The notes under the pieces were generated by a model that saw nothing but the letters and a program-made list of their open reading frames with translations, was not told the DNA's origin and did no database searches. Made by a program: the position numbers and the translations under genes. Shown one piece after another: positions 16,626 to 25,014 of a stretch of 64,000 bases of DNA (positions within the stretch are counted from its first letter, which is position 1; each line of letters opens with the position of its first letter). Origin of the DNA: Aedoeadaptatus coli (GTDB lineage: Bacteria > Bacillota > Clostridia > Tissierellales > Peptoniphilaceae); the NCBI RefSeq assembly GCF_900343085.1, contig NZ_OPYI01000010.1, positions 1-64,000 of the forward strand, written 5' to 3'.

Positions 16626-17365
16626 GTTATGAATTCGTGTACGGATCCTTTTCCGGCCCCATGGACGTGCTTTTGGATCTGATCAAAAAGCGGGAGATGG
16701 ATATTTACGACATTCAAATCCACGTCCTCGTCGACGATTTTCTCGCTTACCTTGACGGCATCACGGGCCCGGTATTGGATTCCATGGTGGATTTTCTCGC
16801 CATGGCCAGCTACCTTCTCGCCATTAAAAGCCGCATGCTTTTGCCCAAGCCTGTGACGGAAGAGGAAGAGGAAGAAGAAGATCCCCGCGCCGGCCTCGTG
16901 GAGCGGATTGTGGAATACAAACGCATGAAGGCGGCGGGCCTTCTTTTGGATGAAATGGCCGCCTACGAAGACGGCGCCGTCTACAAAAAGCAGGAGGATT
17001 TTTCGGATTTTTCCGAAGAGGAGCTCTTGGCCGATGGCGACGCATCCCGTTTAGCGAAAGCCTTTCGCGACGTCATGGTGCGCTTTGAGATCCACGAAGC
17101 GGCTCGGCAGTCTTTGGAAAAAATCCCCGCCGCGGAATTCAGCTTCAAACAAGCCGCGGATAAAATCGACGCCGCTTTCAGGAAGTGGGAGAAGCCGCGA
17201 TTCCTTCAAATGATGGAAGACGCACAGAGTCGAATCGAAATCGTCACGGTTTTTCTCACCCTCCTGGAGCTTATGAAGCTTGAGAAGATCAGCTGCGTTC
17301 AAGAAGGAAAAGACATTGTACTGATAAAAAAAGGAAGGATCCATGGAACTGAAAGCGAAAGTTGA
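16622..17365 (+). CDS. scpA: Segregation and condensation protein A
   Basis: ScpA (247 aa) is the kleisin that bridges the SMC dimer heads with ScpB. The N-terminal SMC-neck-binding part reads SYEFVYGSFSGPMDVLLDLIKKREMDIYDI, and DFLAMASYLLAIKSRMLLPKP follows; an acidic linker (about 80-95) and a winged-helix C-terminus complete the protein. The ATG overlaps the preceding stop as ATGA. scpB follows with a 23-base overlap. Confidence 0.96.
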   Translation: MSYEFVYGSFSGPMDVLLDLIKKREMDIYDIQIHVLVDDFLAYLDGITGPVLDSMVDFLAMASYLLAIKSRMLLPKPVTEEEEEEEDPRAGLVERIVEYKRMKAAGLLLDEMAAYEDGAVYKKQEDFSDFSEEELLADGDASRLAKAFRDVMVRFEIHEAARQSLEKIPAAEFSFKQAADKIDAAFRKWEKPRFLQMMEDAQSRIEIVTVFLTLLELMKLEKISCVQEGKDIVLIKKGRIHGTESES

Positions 17366-17861
17366 AGCCCTGTTATTTGCCTGGGGCGATCCCATTACGG
17401 AAAAAGAGATGGCAGACGCCCTCAAGGTCACGGCCTTGGAGCTGCGTCACGCCGTCAATGCCTTAAAAGAGGATCTTTCCGCAGACGACCGCGGCCTGCG
17501 CCTCGTGTGTGTCAACGACAGCTATCAACTTTCCACGAAGCCGGAGCTTTTCGAAGCCATTAGCGAATTTGCAAAAAAGACGCGGACGAAGAGCCTCTCC
17601 AATGCCGCCCTCGAGACCCTTTCCATCATCGCTTACAAGCAGCCGGTGCTGAAATCAGAGATCGAGGAGATACGCGGCGTGCGCTGCGATCAGGTGCTGA
17701 AAAGCCTGGAGCGCATCGACTTAATCGCCGTCCTCGGCCGCATGGAAATTCCCGGCCGTCCGAAAGTGTACGGCACCACGGAGACCTTTTTACGAAAATT
17801 CGGCCTGTCCGGTTTGGAAGATTTGCCGAAAGAAGAAGCAATAGAGGAGACGGAATCATGA
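17343..17861 (+). CDS. scpB: Segregation and condensation protein B
   Basis: ScpB (172 aa) has two winged-helix domains and dimerises on ScpA in the SMC condensin. The conserved LEALLFAWGDPIT-like start (here VEALLFAWGDPI) and LSNAALETLSIIAYKQPVLKSEIEEIRGV identify it. AAGGA before the ATG at 17343 is well placed. dacB-spmA-spmB, which lie between scpB and rluB in Bacillus, are absent; rluB overlaps by four bases. Confidence 0.96.
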   Translation: MELKAKVEALLFAWGDPITEKEMADALKVTALELRHAVNALKEDLSADDRGLRLVCVNDSYQLSTKPELFEAISEFAKKTRTKSLSNAALETLSIIAYKQPVLKSEIEEIRGVRCDQVLKSLERIDLIAVLGRMEIPGRPKVYGTTETFLRKFGLSGLEDLPKEEAIEETES

Positions 17862-18568
17862 GACTTCAAAAATACATGGCCCACGCCGGCGTCGCCAGCC
17901 GCAGAAAATGCGAAGAAATCATCGACGCCGGACGCGTCAAAGTAAACGGCGAAATCGTGACGGAACAGGGCATGAAGGTGGAGGAAAGTGACAAAGTCAC
18001 CGTCGACGGAAAGCTTCTGCGCCTGCCGAAGACGAATCGCTACGTCTTATTGAACAAACCCCGCGGCGTCGTCTCCACCGTAGACGACAACAAGGGGCGC
18101 AAGACCGTGCTGGATTTGGTGCCCACGGGCAAAGGGCAGCGGCTCTATCCCGTGGGGCGGCTTGACATGGATTCCTCCGGTCTCTTGCTCTTAACGGACG
18201 ACGGGGAGTTGACCCAGCGCTTGCTCCATCCGAAATATGAACTGGAAAAGACCTATCGCGTCACGGTGAAAGGCGTGGTGGACGAGGCGACGGCAAAAAA
18301 ATTGTCCTCCGGCATCGAACTTAGTGACGGCATGACGGCGCCTGCGACCTTTAAAATTTTGGAACACAGAAACGCAAAGACCCGCATGGAAGTGACCATA
18401 CACGAGGGCCGTAATCGCCAAATTCGCCGCATGTTTGAGGCCGTAGGCGCTGAAGTGGTTGAGCTTGAGCGGATTCAAATGGGCCCCTTAAAGCTGGGCC
18501 AATTGGGAAAAGGGGAGTACCGTCCCCTTCGGGATAAAGAAATTCGGGCGTTGAAATCATGGAAGTAA
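17858..18568 (+). CDS. rluB: 23S rRNA pseudouridine synthase RluB (RsuA family)
   Basis: An S4 domain (1-60, MRLQKYMAHAGVASRRKCEEII) is followed by the RsuA-type catalytic domain with GRLDMDSSGLLLLTDDGEL (about 103-121), whose first Asp is the catalytic residue. ILEHRNAKTRMEVTIHEGRNRQIRRM is the other conserved block. RluB modifies U2605 (E. coli numbering) in 23S rRNA. The ATG overlaps scpB as ATGA and follows GAGGAG. Confidence 0.94.
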   Translation: MRLQKYMAHAGVASRRKCEEIIDAGRVKVNGEIVTEQGMKVEESDKVTVDGKLLRLPKTNRYVLLNKPRGVVSTVDDNKGRKTVLDLVPTGKGQRLYPVGRLDMDSSGLLLLTDDGELTQRLLHPKYELEKTYRVTVKGVVDEATAKKLSSGIELSDGMTAPATFKILEHRNAKTRMEVTIHEGRNRQIRRMFEAVGAEVVELERIQMGPLKLGQLGKGEYRPLRDKEIRALKSWK

Positions 18569-19116
18569 TGCCTACATCGGCCGTGGACTGGTCCCATGCC
18601 GTCCTGGAAAACTTTTTGAAGAAGGACCATCTCGCTGTGGATCTCACGGCGGGAAACGGAAAAGACACCTTGTTTCTCGCCCGACGGGCGAGTCGCGTCC
18701 TGGCCATGGACATTCAGCAGGCCGCCATGGACAAGACGGAGGCCCTGTTAAAAAAAGAAGAGATAGAAAACGCGGAGCTGATTCACGACAGCTTTGAGAA
18801 TGTATCGAACTATGTGGATCTCAAAGAGGTCGACGCCTTTGTCATGAATCTGGGCTATTTGCCCGGCGGCGACAAGACGATCACCACGACCTGGCCCGCC
18901 ACGAAGCGGACCTTAAATGAAATCCTGGCCGCCATGAAATCCGGCGCCCTAATCAGTCTCGCGATCTATCCGGGACACGAGGCGGGAAAAGTTGAGAGCG
19001 AGGGTATGGAAGCGTTGATCGGCGCGTTGGATCAAAAAGAGTATAAGGTGGTAAAAATCACCTTTCCCAATCAAAATCATTGCCCGCCCTATTGGGTAGG
19101 CATCGCGAGGTGTTAG
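18559..19116 (+). CDS. mnmM: tRNA mnm5s2U-forming SAM methyltransferase MnmM (YtqB family)
   Basis: A 185-aa class I methyltransferase. VDLTAGNGKDTLFLAR (about residue 28-43) is the SAM-binding motif I, and FVMNLGYLPGGDKTITT the signature of the YtqB/YtqB-like family, shown in B. subtilis to make mnm5s2U at the tRNA wobble position. PNQNHCPPYWVG near the end is also conserved in it. Two starts are possible, 18559 and 18568 (the latter overlapping the rluB stop); both leave the domain intact. Confidence 0.85.
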   Translation: MEVMPTSAVDWSHAVLENFLKKDHLAVDLTAGNGKDTLFLARRASRVLAMDIQQAAMDKTEALLKKEEIENAELIHDSFENVSNYVDLKEVDAFVMNLGYLPGGDKTITTTWPATKRTLNEILAAMKSGALISLAIYPGHEAGKVESEGMEALIGALDQKEYKVVKITFPNQNHCPPYWVGIARC

Positions 19117-20328
19117 ATGATACTGGTCATAGGAGGCGGACCCGCCGGCATGATGGCCGCCATAAAAGCGGCGGAGACGGCGGAGGTCACCTTAATCGAA
19201 AAAAATGAAAAATTGGGAAAGAAGCTGTTTATTACGGGCAAGGGACGGTGCAATCTCTGTAACGACTGCGACGATCCCTTTTTCTTTGAGGTCCTGAATC
19301 GCAATGCAAGCTTTATGTACTCGTCCTATTACAGTTTTACCGCCGCCATGCTGAAAGATTTCTTCGAAAGCCGCGGCACCCCCTTAAAGGTGGAGCGGGG
19401 CGATCGAGTCTTTCCGAAAAGCGACAAGTCTTCGGACATCATTAAAACCTTAGAGCGGGAGCTGGTGAAAAAGAAGGTGGCCATTCGTCTGAACACGACG
19501 GTAGAATCCGTTGAAAGAGAAGAAGACGGCTATACCCTAAGGACGAACAAAGGCACGTTCCGCGGAGACAAGGTGATCGTCGCCACGGGAGGCATGACCT
19601 ATCGCCTCACCGGCTCCACCGGCGACGGCTACGGCTTTGCCGAAGATTTCGGCATGGGCGTGGTGAGGCCCGTGGCAGGCCTCGTGGGCTTAAAGCTCAA
19701 GGAAAGCTACTTAGAGGAACTGTCCGGTCTGTCTTTAAAAAACGTGGCGCTCACGGCGACGACGAGAGAGGGAAGCTATTCCGATTTCGGCGAAATGCTC
19801 TTTACCCACTTCGGCATCAGCGGGCCCATCGTCCTGAGTCTCTCTTCGAAAATCAATCGCTCCGATAAAGTGGACTTGTCTCTCGACTTAAAGCCCGCCC
19901 TTACAGAAGAGGTGCTCGATAAGCGGCTATTGCGCGAAGTAAAGGACAATTCCAATCGGGCCATGCACAATCTGATGAAGAACCTGCTGCCCAAATCGTT
20001 GATCGCGCCGGTGTTGGATCAGGCGCAGGTGCCTCAGGATCTGCCGGCCCATCAGCTCTCGGCGGAAATGCGCCGCGCATTGATTGGGTCGCTGAAAAAA
20101 TTCCGCCTTCACTACGCCGGGCTGTTTAACGAAAACACCGGAATCATTACCACCGGCGGCGTGGACGTAAAGGACGTGGATCCTTCGACTATGGAAAGCA
20201 AAAAGGCCAAGGGTCTCTACTTCTGCGGAGAAGTTTTGGACGTGGACGGACCCACCGGGGGCTTTAATTTACAGATCGCATTTTCTACCGGATACTTAGC
20301 CGGCATGTGTTCCGGTGAGGAGGAATAA
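19117..20328 (+). CDS. NAD(P)/FAD-dependent oxidoreductase, HI0933 (YhiN/YtfP) family
   Basis: The 403-aa flavoprotein begins with a dinucleotide-binding GGGPAGMMAA motif and the family hallmark KKLFITGKGRCNLCND (about 35-50). VIVATGGMTYRLTGSTGDGYGFAEDFG and ITTGGVDVKDVDPSTMESKKAKGLYFCGEVLDVDG complete the pattern. These widespread proteins have no settled function. The ATG follows directly on the mnmM stop, and cmk follows directly on its own stop. Confidence 0.88.
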   Translation: MILVIGGGPAGMMAAIKAAETAEVTLIEKNEKLGKKLFITGKGRCNLCNDCDDPFFFEVLNRNASFMYSSYYSFTAAMLKDFFESRGTPLKVERGDRVFPKSDKSSDIIKTLERELVKKKVAIRLNTTVESVEREEDGYTLRTNKGTFRGDKVIVATGGMTYRLTGSTGDGYGFAEDFGMGVVRPVAGLVGLKLKESYLEELSGLSLKNVALTATTREGSYSDFGEMLFTHFGISGPIVLSLSSKINRSDKVDLSLDLKPALTEEVLDKRLLREVKDNSNRAMHNLMKNLLPKSLIAPVLDQAQVPQDLPAHQLSAEMRRALIGSLKKFRLHYAGLFNENTGIITTGGVDVKDVDPSTMESKKAKGLYFCGEVLDVDGPTGGFNLQIAFSTGYLAGMCSGEEE

Positions 20329-20982
20329 ATGAAAACCATCGCCATTGACGGACCCTCCGGCGCGGGGAAAAGCGCCATTGCAAGCGCCCTGGCAAAGCGT
20401 CTGGGCTACGAATACATCGACACCGGCGCTCTCTATCGCACCATCGCCTACATCGCCGTAAAAGAAGGCGGGGATCTTTCCACTGTGGAGCTTCTGAAGC
20501 GCGTGGACGCTCAGTCCATCGACTACAAAGACGGCGCCGTGCAATTAAACGGCCAGGCCCTGGGCGATGTTATTCGCACGGAGGCCATCTCCCAAAAGAC
20601 CTCGCAACTGTCGAAAGAACCAGCGGTGCGGGATTACCTTCTGTCTCTGCAACGGCGGCTCGCTGAAGACGGTGGCGTCGTCATGGAAGGGCGGGACATC
20701 GGCACGGTGGTGCTGCCCTCGGCGGATGTGAAATTTTTCCTCACGGCGTCGGAAGAAGAGCGGGCGAGACGACGCTACGAACAGCGCCTGGCCTTTGGCG
20801 AAGCCGTGGATATGGAAAAGATCAAGGCCGACATTCATGCCCGAGACGAGCGGGATAAAAATCGCACCGTGGCTCCCTTGAAGCAAGCGGCGGATGCAAT
20901 TCTCGTGGATTCCACCGCCATGAGCGAAGAAGAAGTCTTGGACACCATGGTGAATTACGTGGAGAACGGCCATGTTTTATAA
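20329..20982 (+). CDS. cmk: Cytidylate kinase
   Basis: A 217-aa nucleoside monophosphate kinase. IDGPSGAGKSAIA (residues 5-17) is the P-loop, YIDTGALYRTIAY binds CMP, and MEGRDIGTVVLPSADVKFFLTAS is strongly conserved in Cmk. The enzyme converts CMP and dCMP to diphosphates. GAGGAGGAATAA precedes the ATG. The order cmk-plsC-ispH-rpsA is common in Clostridia. Confidence 0.97.
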   Translation: MKTIAIDGPSGAGKSAIASALAKRLGYEYIDTGALYRTIAYIAVKEGGDLSTVELLKRVDAQSIDYKDGAVQLNGQALGDVIRTEAISQKTSQLSKEPAVRDYLLSLQRRLAEDGGVVMEGRDIGTVVLPSADVKFFLTASEEERARRRYEQRLAFGEAVDMEKIKADIHARDERDKNRTVAPLKQAADAILVDSTAMSEEEVLDTMVNYVENGHVL

Positions 20983-21559
20983 TTTCGTGAAAGGCATTAC
21001 CGGGTGGCTTTTAAAAATCCTCTATCCCTACGAAGTGGTGAACATGCCCGAGCTGGAGGACAAGGCCTATCTTTTGGTGGCCAATCACAAGAGCAATTGG
21101 GATCCCCTCTTCGTTTCGATTTTATTTCCCAAACAGGTGCGCTGGATGGCGAAGCGGGAGCTCTTTGAAAAGCCGGTTTTAAAGCAAATCCTTCAGGGTG
21201 TCGGCGCCATCTCCGTCGACCGGGACCACGGCGATGCGAAGAGCACCATTATCGCCATGCGTGCATTAAAAAAGAATGAGATCGTGGGCATTTTTCCGGA
21301 GGGAACCCGGGTCAAGGACGTGGACTACGATCGGGCCAAGCCCGGCACCATTCTTCTCGCTTCCCGCACCGGGACCGAAGTTCTGCCCCTATACATCGAA
21401 GGGGACTACAAACTTTTTCGCAAACGGCGCTACATATTCCGTGCGCCGATCCCCTTCGAAAAGGAAAAGCTCACCGAAGAGGAATACCAAAAACGCATGC
21501 GCGCCTTAATGGCCACCATTTACGAAGGGAGAAACTACCTTGGAAATACTGTTGAGTGA
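20972..21559 (+). CDS. plsC: 1-acyl-sn-glycerol-3-phosphate acyltransferase
   Basis: The 195-aa membrane-associated acyltransferase has the catalytic NHKSNWDPLF (about residue 37, matching NHxSxxD) and the substrate-binding FPEGTR (about 108). It adds the second acyl chain in phosphatidic acid synthesis. It overlaps cmk by 11 bases and the ispH-rpsA start by 20, so expression is coupled. Confidence 0.94.
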   Translation: MFYNFVKGITGWLLKILYPYEVVNMPELEDKAYLLVANHKSNWDPLFVSILFPKQVRWMAKRELFEKPVLKQILQGVGAISVDRDHGDAKSTIIAMRALKKNEIVGIFPEGTRVKDVDYDRAKPGTILLASRTGTEVLPLYIEGDYKLFRKRRYIFRAPIPFEKEKLTEEEYQKRMRALMATIYEGRNYLGNTVE

Positions 21560-23618
21560 ATGCTACGGCTTTTGCGGCGGCGTGAAGCGCGCCGTGGAAA
21601 GCGCCTTTCAGACGGCTCAGACCTACGACGACGTGAAGATCTTAGGGGAGCTGGTGCATAACGCCCAAGTAAACGAAGACCTGCGGGAAAAAGGCGTAGA
21701 GCTCATCGACGAAGCCCATCTGCCTGAAAATGCCACGGTCATTACGAGAAGCCACGGCACGACGAAAGCCTTAAAGGAAGAGTTGAGCGCGAAAGGCAAC
21801 CGCGTGGTAGACACGACCTGCCCCTTTGTCTCGAGGATTTACACCATCGTCGAGGAAAACAACGCCAAGGGCATTCCCGTGGTCATCGTCGGCGACAAAG
21901 GCCATCCGGAAGTAAAGGGCATCGCCTCTTACGGCGACGATGTTTACATCGTTGCAGACGCCGATGAGGCGGACGCCTTGCCTTTAAGTGAGAAAGATCA
22001 AATTGCCCTTGTTTCCCAGACGACAAATCCCAATAAATTGGTTGATTCTGTGGAAGAAAGGCTAAAAGGTGTTTTCACCGGGGAGATTTTAAGGTATAAT
22101 ACCATATGTAAAGCCACAAACGACCGTCAGGATGCCTGTCGCATGTTGGCTACTCATGTGGATTGTATGCTCGTTATAGGTGGTAAGAATAGTGCAAATA
22201 CGAAGAAGCTCGTAAAGATTGCGTCAGAACATTGCGATAATGTCTACCATATTCAAACCATAAATCAACTCGATCTACGTCCATTTAAAAAATTCAATAA
22301 AATTGGTATTACCGCCGGGGCATCCACTCCGGATTCGGTAATCAAGGAGGCTGTTAGTAGAATGGATAATATGAACAGGGACGAAATGAACAATGAAATG
22401 ATGGAGGCCATTGAAAACTCTTTCACGCGCGTACGCCGCGGTGAAATTGTCGATGGCGAGGTATTATACGTAACCGACGACGAGGTTATGGTTAATATCG
22501 GCTACCGCGCAGACGGTATCATCTCCAGAGATGAATTGTCCAACGATCCCAATGTAAAACCGAGTGAAATCTTCAACCAAGGAGATCAAATTCAGGTTTA
22601 CGTAATGAAAATGGACGATGGAGACGGTAATGTCGTTTTATCCTTCAAACGCGTGGAAAACATGAAAGTTTGGGATGAAATGGAAGAAAAATTTGAAAAC
22701 GGCGAAACGGTTACGGCTCACGTCACCAATGTCGTCAAAGGCGGCTTGACCTGTGACGTCGACGGATTAAACGGATTCATTCCCGCATCCCACGTTTCCG
22801 TACGTTTCCAAAGAGATTTAAGCAAATACGTCGATGAAGACTTAGAATGCGAAATCATCGATTTCGATAAGGGCAGAAGAAAATTCGTTCTCTCCCGCAA
22901 AAACATCGAATCCAAGGAAATCGAAGAAAAACGCAAAGAAGTGTACAGCACCCTTCAAGAAGGCGAATTCATCGAAGGTACGGTTCAACGCCTTACCAAC
23001 TTCGGCGCATTCGTCGATGTCGGCGGCGTAGACGGATTGATTCACATCTCTGAACTTTCCTGGAACCGCGTGAAACATCCCAGCGATGTCGTAAGCCCCG
23101 GCGAAAAGGTAAAGGTGCTGGTTCTGAAAATCGACGAAGAAAAGAACCGCATTGCCCTCGGCTTAAAACAAACCACCCAAAAACCCTGGGATACCTTTGT
23201 TGAAACCGTACAAGTCGGCGATGACGTAAAAGGTACCGTCGTAAACATTCTGGACTTCGGCGCATTCGTTCGCCTGGAATCCGGTGTAGACGGCTTACTG
23301 CACGTTTCTCAAATTTCCAGACAACACGTCGAAAAACCGTCTGATGTCTTAGAAATCGGTCAAGAAATCGACGTTCGCGTCACCGATATCAACTTCGAAG
23401 ACAAGAAGATTTCTCTTTCCATGAAGGCCCTTCAACCGGGCGGCGAAGACGAACAAGCTCCTCGCGAAAGAAAGAAAGAGCAAAAACCTCGTCGCAGAGA
23501 ACAACCGCAAGTAGAAGCGAAACCTGAAGAAGAAAGCTTCTCCATGGCAATCGGCGATCTGATCAACTTCGATCAACTTGAAACCGTCGATGCGGAAGAA
23601 TCCCAAGACGAAGAATAA
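21540..23618 (+). CDS. ispH-rpsA: Bifunctional 4-hydroxy-3-methylbut-2-enyl diphosphate reductase / ribosomal protein S1
   Basis: A single open frame of 692 aa. Residues 1-280 are IspH, the last enzyme of the MEP isoprenoid pathway: Cys12, Cys94 and Cys190 hold the iron-sulfur cluster, and GHPEV and NSANT are the substrate-binding motifs. Residues about 300-640 hold four S1 RNA-binding domains, the third and fourth with the clear FGAFVDV and FGAFVRL signatures; the tail is basic then acidic. This fusion is known from Clostridia. The TTG start at 21540 is eight or nine bases after AGGGAG. Bases 22090-22400 are richer in A+T than the flanks and contain a promoter-like site. Confidence 0.95.
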   Translation: MEILLSECYGFCGGVKRAVESAFQTAQTYDDVKILGELVHNAQVNEDLREKGVELIDEAHLPENATVITRSHGTTKALKEELSAKGNRVVDTTCPFVSRIYTIVEENNAKGIPVVIVGDKGHPEVKGIASYGDDVYIVADADEADALPLSEKDQIALVSQTTNPNKLVDSVEERLKGVFTGEILRYNTICKATNDRQDACRMLATHVDCMLVIGGKNSANTKKLVKIASEHCDNVYHIQTINQLDLRPFKKFNKIGITAGASTPDSVIKEAVSRMDNMNRDEMNNEMMEAIENSFTRVRRGEIVDGEVLYVTDDEVMVNIGYRADGIISRDELSNDPNVKPSEIFNQGDQIQVYVMKMDDGDGNVVLSFKRVENMKVWDEMEEKFENGETVTAHVTNVVKGGLTCDVDGLNGFIPASHVSVRFQRDLSKYVDEDLECEIIDFDKGRRKFVLSRKNIESKEIEEKRKEVYSTLQEGEFIEGTVQRLTNFGAFVDVGGVDGLIHISELSWNRVKHPSDVVSPGEKVKVLVLKIDEEKNRIALGLKQTTQKPWDTFVETVQVGDDVKGTVVNILDFGAFVRLESGVDGLLHVSQISRQHVEKPSDVLEIGQEIDVRVTDINFEDKKISLSMKALQPGGEDEQAPRERKKEQKPRRREQPQVEAKPEEESFSMAIGDLINFDQLETVDAEESQDEE
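22072..22100 (+). promoter_or_regulatory. Promoter-like sequence inside ispH, ahead of the S1 part
   Basis: TTTTCA (22072-22077) and a perfect TATAAT (22095-22100) are separated by 17 bases. The -10 sits in the odd palindrome GGTATAATACC. It lies about 300 bases before the first S1 domain, in the coding sequence, with no obvious in-frame start and ribosome binding site just after it. It could give extra S1 transcript or be chance in an A+T-rich stretch. Confidence 0.3.
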
Positions 23619-23624
23619 TAAAAC

Positions 23625-23656
23625 AAATGCGCTTTCTAAGGAGAGCGCATTTTTTG
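23625..23656 (+). terminator. Terminator after ispH-rpsA
   Basis: AAATGCGCT (23625-23633) pairs with AGCGCATTT (23644-23652) and a T run follows. It closes the long gene run that begins at 7745. The next gene starts only 11 bases later. Confidence 0.9.
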
Positions 23657-23666
23657 TAGGTGAAGA

Positions 23667-24239
23667 ATGACAACTGAAGGGATTATCTTAGGCGTATGCC
23701 TGGGGCTTCTTATGGCGTGGAAAGACAAGACGTTTTTGCAGGAACCCCGCTTTAAAAATTTAATCGTCGCAGGCACCGGCGCCGTCCTCTTTCTCATTGC
23801 ACTCAAGGCGGCGCCTTCGGTGACTTTCCTTGCGGCGCACTTTTCGGCCATCCACGCCCTTGCGCTTTTTATCATGGCCGTGGGCTGTGTGATCGGTCGC
23901 CATTTGGGTTACACCCTATCCGGCGTGGGACTCGCCTTAAATGGTGCGGTCGTCGCCTTAAACGGTGCCATGCCCGTGGAAGCAAATGCCCTGTTAAAGA
24001 TCGGCGACAGTCGCGCCCTTACCTTAATCACCGAGGGGCGGGTTCTGACCCACAGCTTGGCCAACGAGGCGACGCGGCTTCGCTTTTTAGGCGACCGCTT
24101 CTGTTTTTCCTCGGCAGTCTCAAGTGCAAAGGTCATGAGCATCGGCGACGGCTTCATCGCCTTCGGTTTGTTTTTATTTGTAGCAAGCGCTACGTCTTAT
24201 TTATTCGGAAAGGCGGATCACCATGCAATGGATAAGTGA
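23667..24239 (+). CDS. DUF5317-like membrane protein
   Basis: A 190-aa protein with about four or five hydrophobic segments (near residues 5-17, 33-50, 60-105 and 165-180) and a polar loop between them. The loop (GDSRALTLITEGRVLTH...LRFLGDRF) and SIGDGFIAFGLFLF near the end resemble the DUF5317 family of clostridial membrane proteins; I recognise the pattern but not a function. It overlaps cdaA by 17 bases, so it is likely co-expressed with the c-di-AMP synthesis genes. Confidence 0.6.
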   Translation: MTTEGIILGVCLGLLMAWKDKTFLQEPRFKNLIVAGTGAVLFLIALKAAPSVTFLAAHFSAIHALALFIMAVGCVIGRHLGYTLSGVGLALNGAVVALNGAMPVEANALLKIGDSRALTLITEGRVLTHSLANEATRLRFLGDRFCFSSAVSSAKVMSIGDGFIAFGLFLFVASATSYLFGKADHHAMDK

Positions 24240-25014
24240 AACTTTATCGATGCTTCGGATTCAAGACGTCATCGACATCGCCATCGTCGCGGTGATCATC
24301 TATTGGCTCTTTAAATTAATCAAGGGCACCCGCGCCGAGCAGTTAAGCAAGGGGATCGTCGTGGTCCTGATCCTTACGAAGCTCAGCGAAATCCTGCAGA
24401 TCTACATGCTCAATTACCTCTTAAAAAGCATGTTGACTTGGGGATTTTTGGGCCTGTTTATCGTGTTTCAGCCGGAAATCCGACGGGGCCTGGAATTTAT
24501 CGGCCGAAACAGCTCCATTCGAAAAGGCTTCGTCTTGTCGGGAACCCGGGATGAATCCACCATTAATGAAATCATCAGCGCCGTGGCCTCTCTGTCCCGC
24601 CAGAAGATCGGCGCCTTAATGGTGATCGAGCGCAAGACGGGCTTAAATGAAATTATCGAAACAGGGACGAGCATTTACGGCGACTTGTCTTCAGGTCTGT
24701 TGATCAACATCTTCATCCCCAACACGCCCCTTCACGACGGCGCCGTCATCATCAACGGGGATCAGATCGTTTCCGCCGCCTGTTTTCTGCCCTTAACGGA
24801 GGAAAAGGGCCTTTCCAAGGAATTGGGCACGCGCCACCGTGCGGCCATCGGCATCAGCGAAAAAAGCGACGCCTTCGCCATCGTGGTCAGCGAAGAAACG
24901 GGATCCATCTCTGTCGCCGAATTCGGAAACATTAACCGCCATTTGGATCTTTCCACCCTGGAACAAATGCTGCGGGGGATCTACTTCCCAAAGAGTGACG
25001 AGGAGGAAATTTGA
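24223..25014 (+). CDS. cdaA: Diadenylate cyclase CdaA
   Basis: The 263-aa protein makes cyclic di-AMP from two ATP. Three transmembrane helices (about residues 12-90) lead to the DAC domain, which has the catalytic motifs LHDGAVI (about 168) and GTRHRAAIG (about 202). c-di-AMP controls potassium and osmolyte balance and wall homeostasis. cdaR follows with a one-base overlap, as in other Firmicutes. glmM, the usual third gene, is replaced by guaB. Confidence 0.96.
   Translation: MQWISETLSMLRIQDVIDIAIVAVIIYWLFKLIKGTRAEQLSKGIVVVLILTKLSEILQIYMLNYLLKSMLTWGFLGLFIVFQPEIRRGLEFIGRNSSIRKGFVLSGTRDESTINEIISAVASLSRQKIGALMVIERKTGLNEIIETGTSIYGDLSSGLLINIFIPNTPLHDGAVIINGDQIVSAACFLPLTEEKGLSKELGTRHRAAIGISEKSDAFAIVVSEETGSISVAEFGNINRHLDLSTLEQMLRGIYFPKSDEEEI

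Noticed and set aside
22090-22400. A+T-rich stretch in ispH-rpsA as inserted foreign DNA or frameshift
   Set aside because: The frame is continuous and IspH motifs (Cys190, NSANT) lie within it, so it is native coding sequence.
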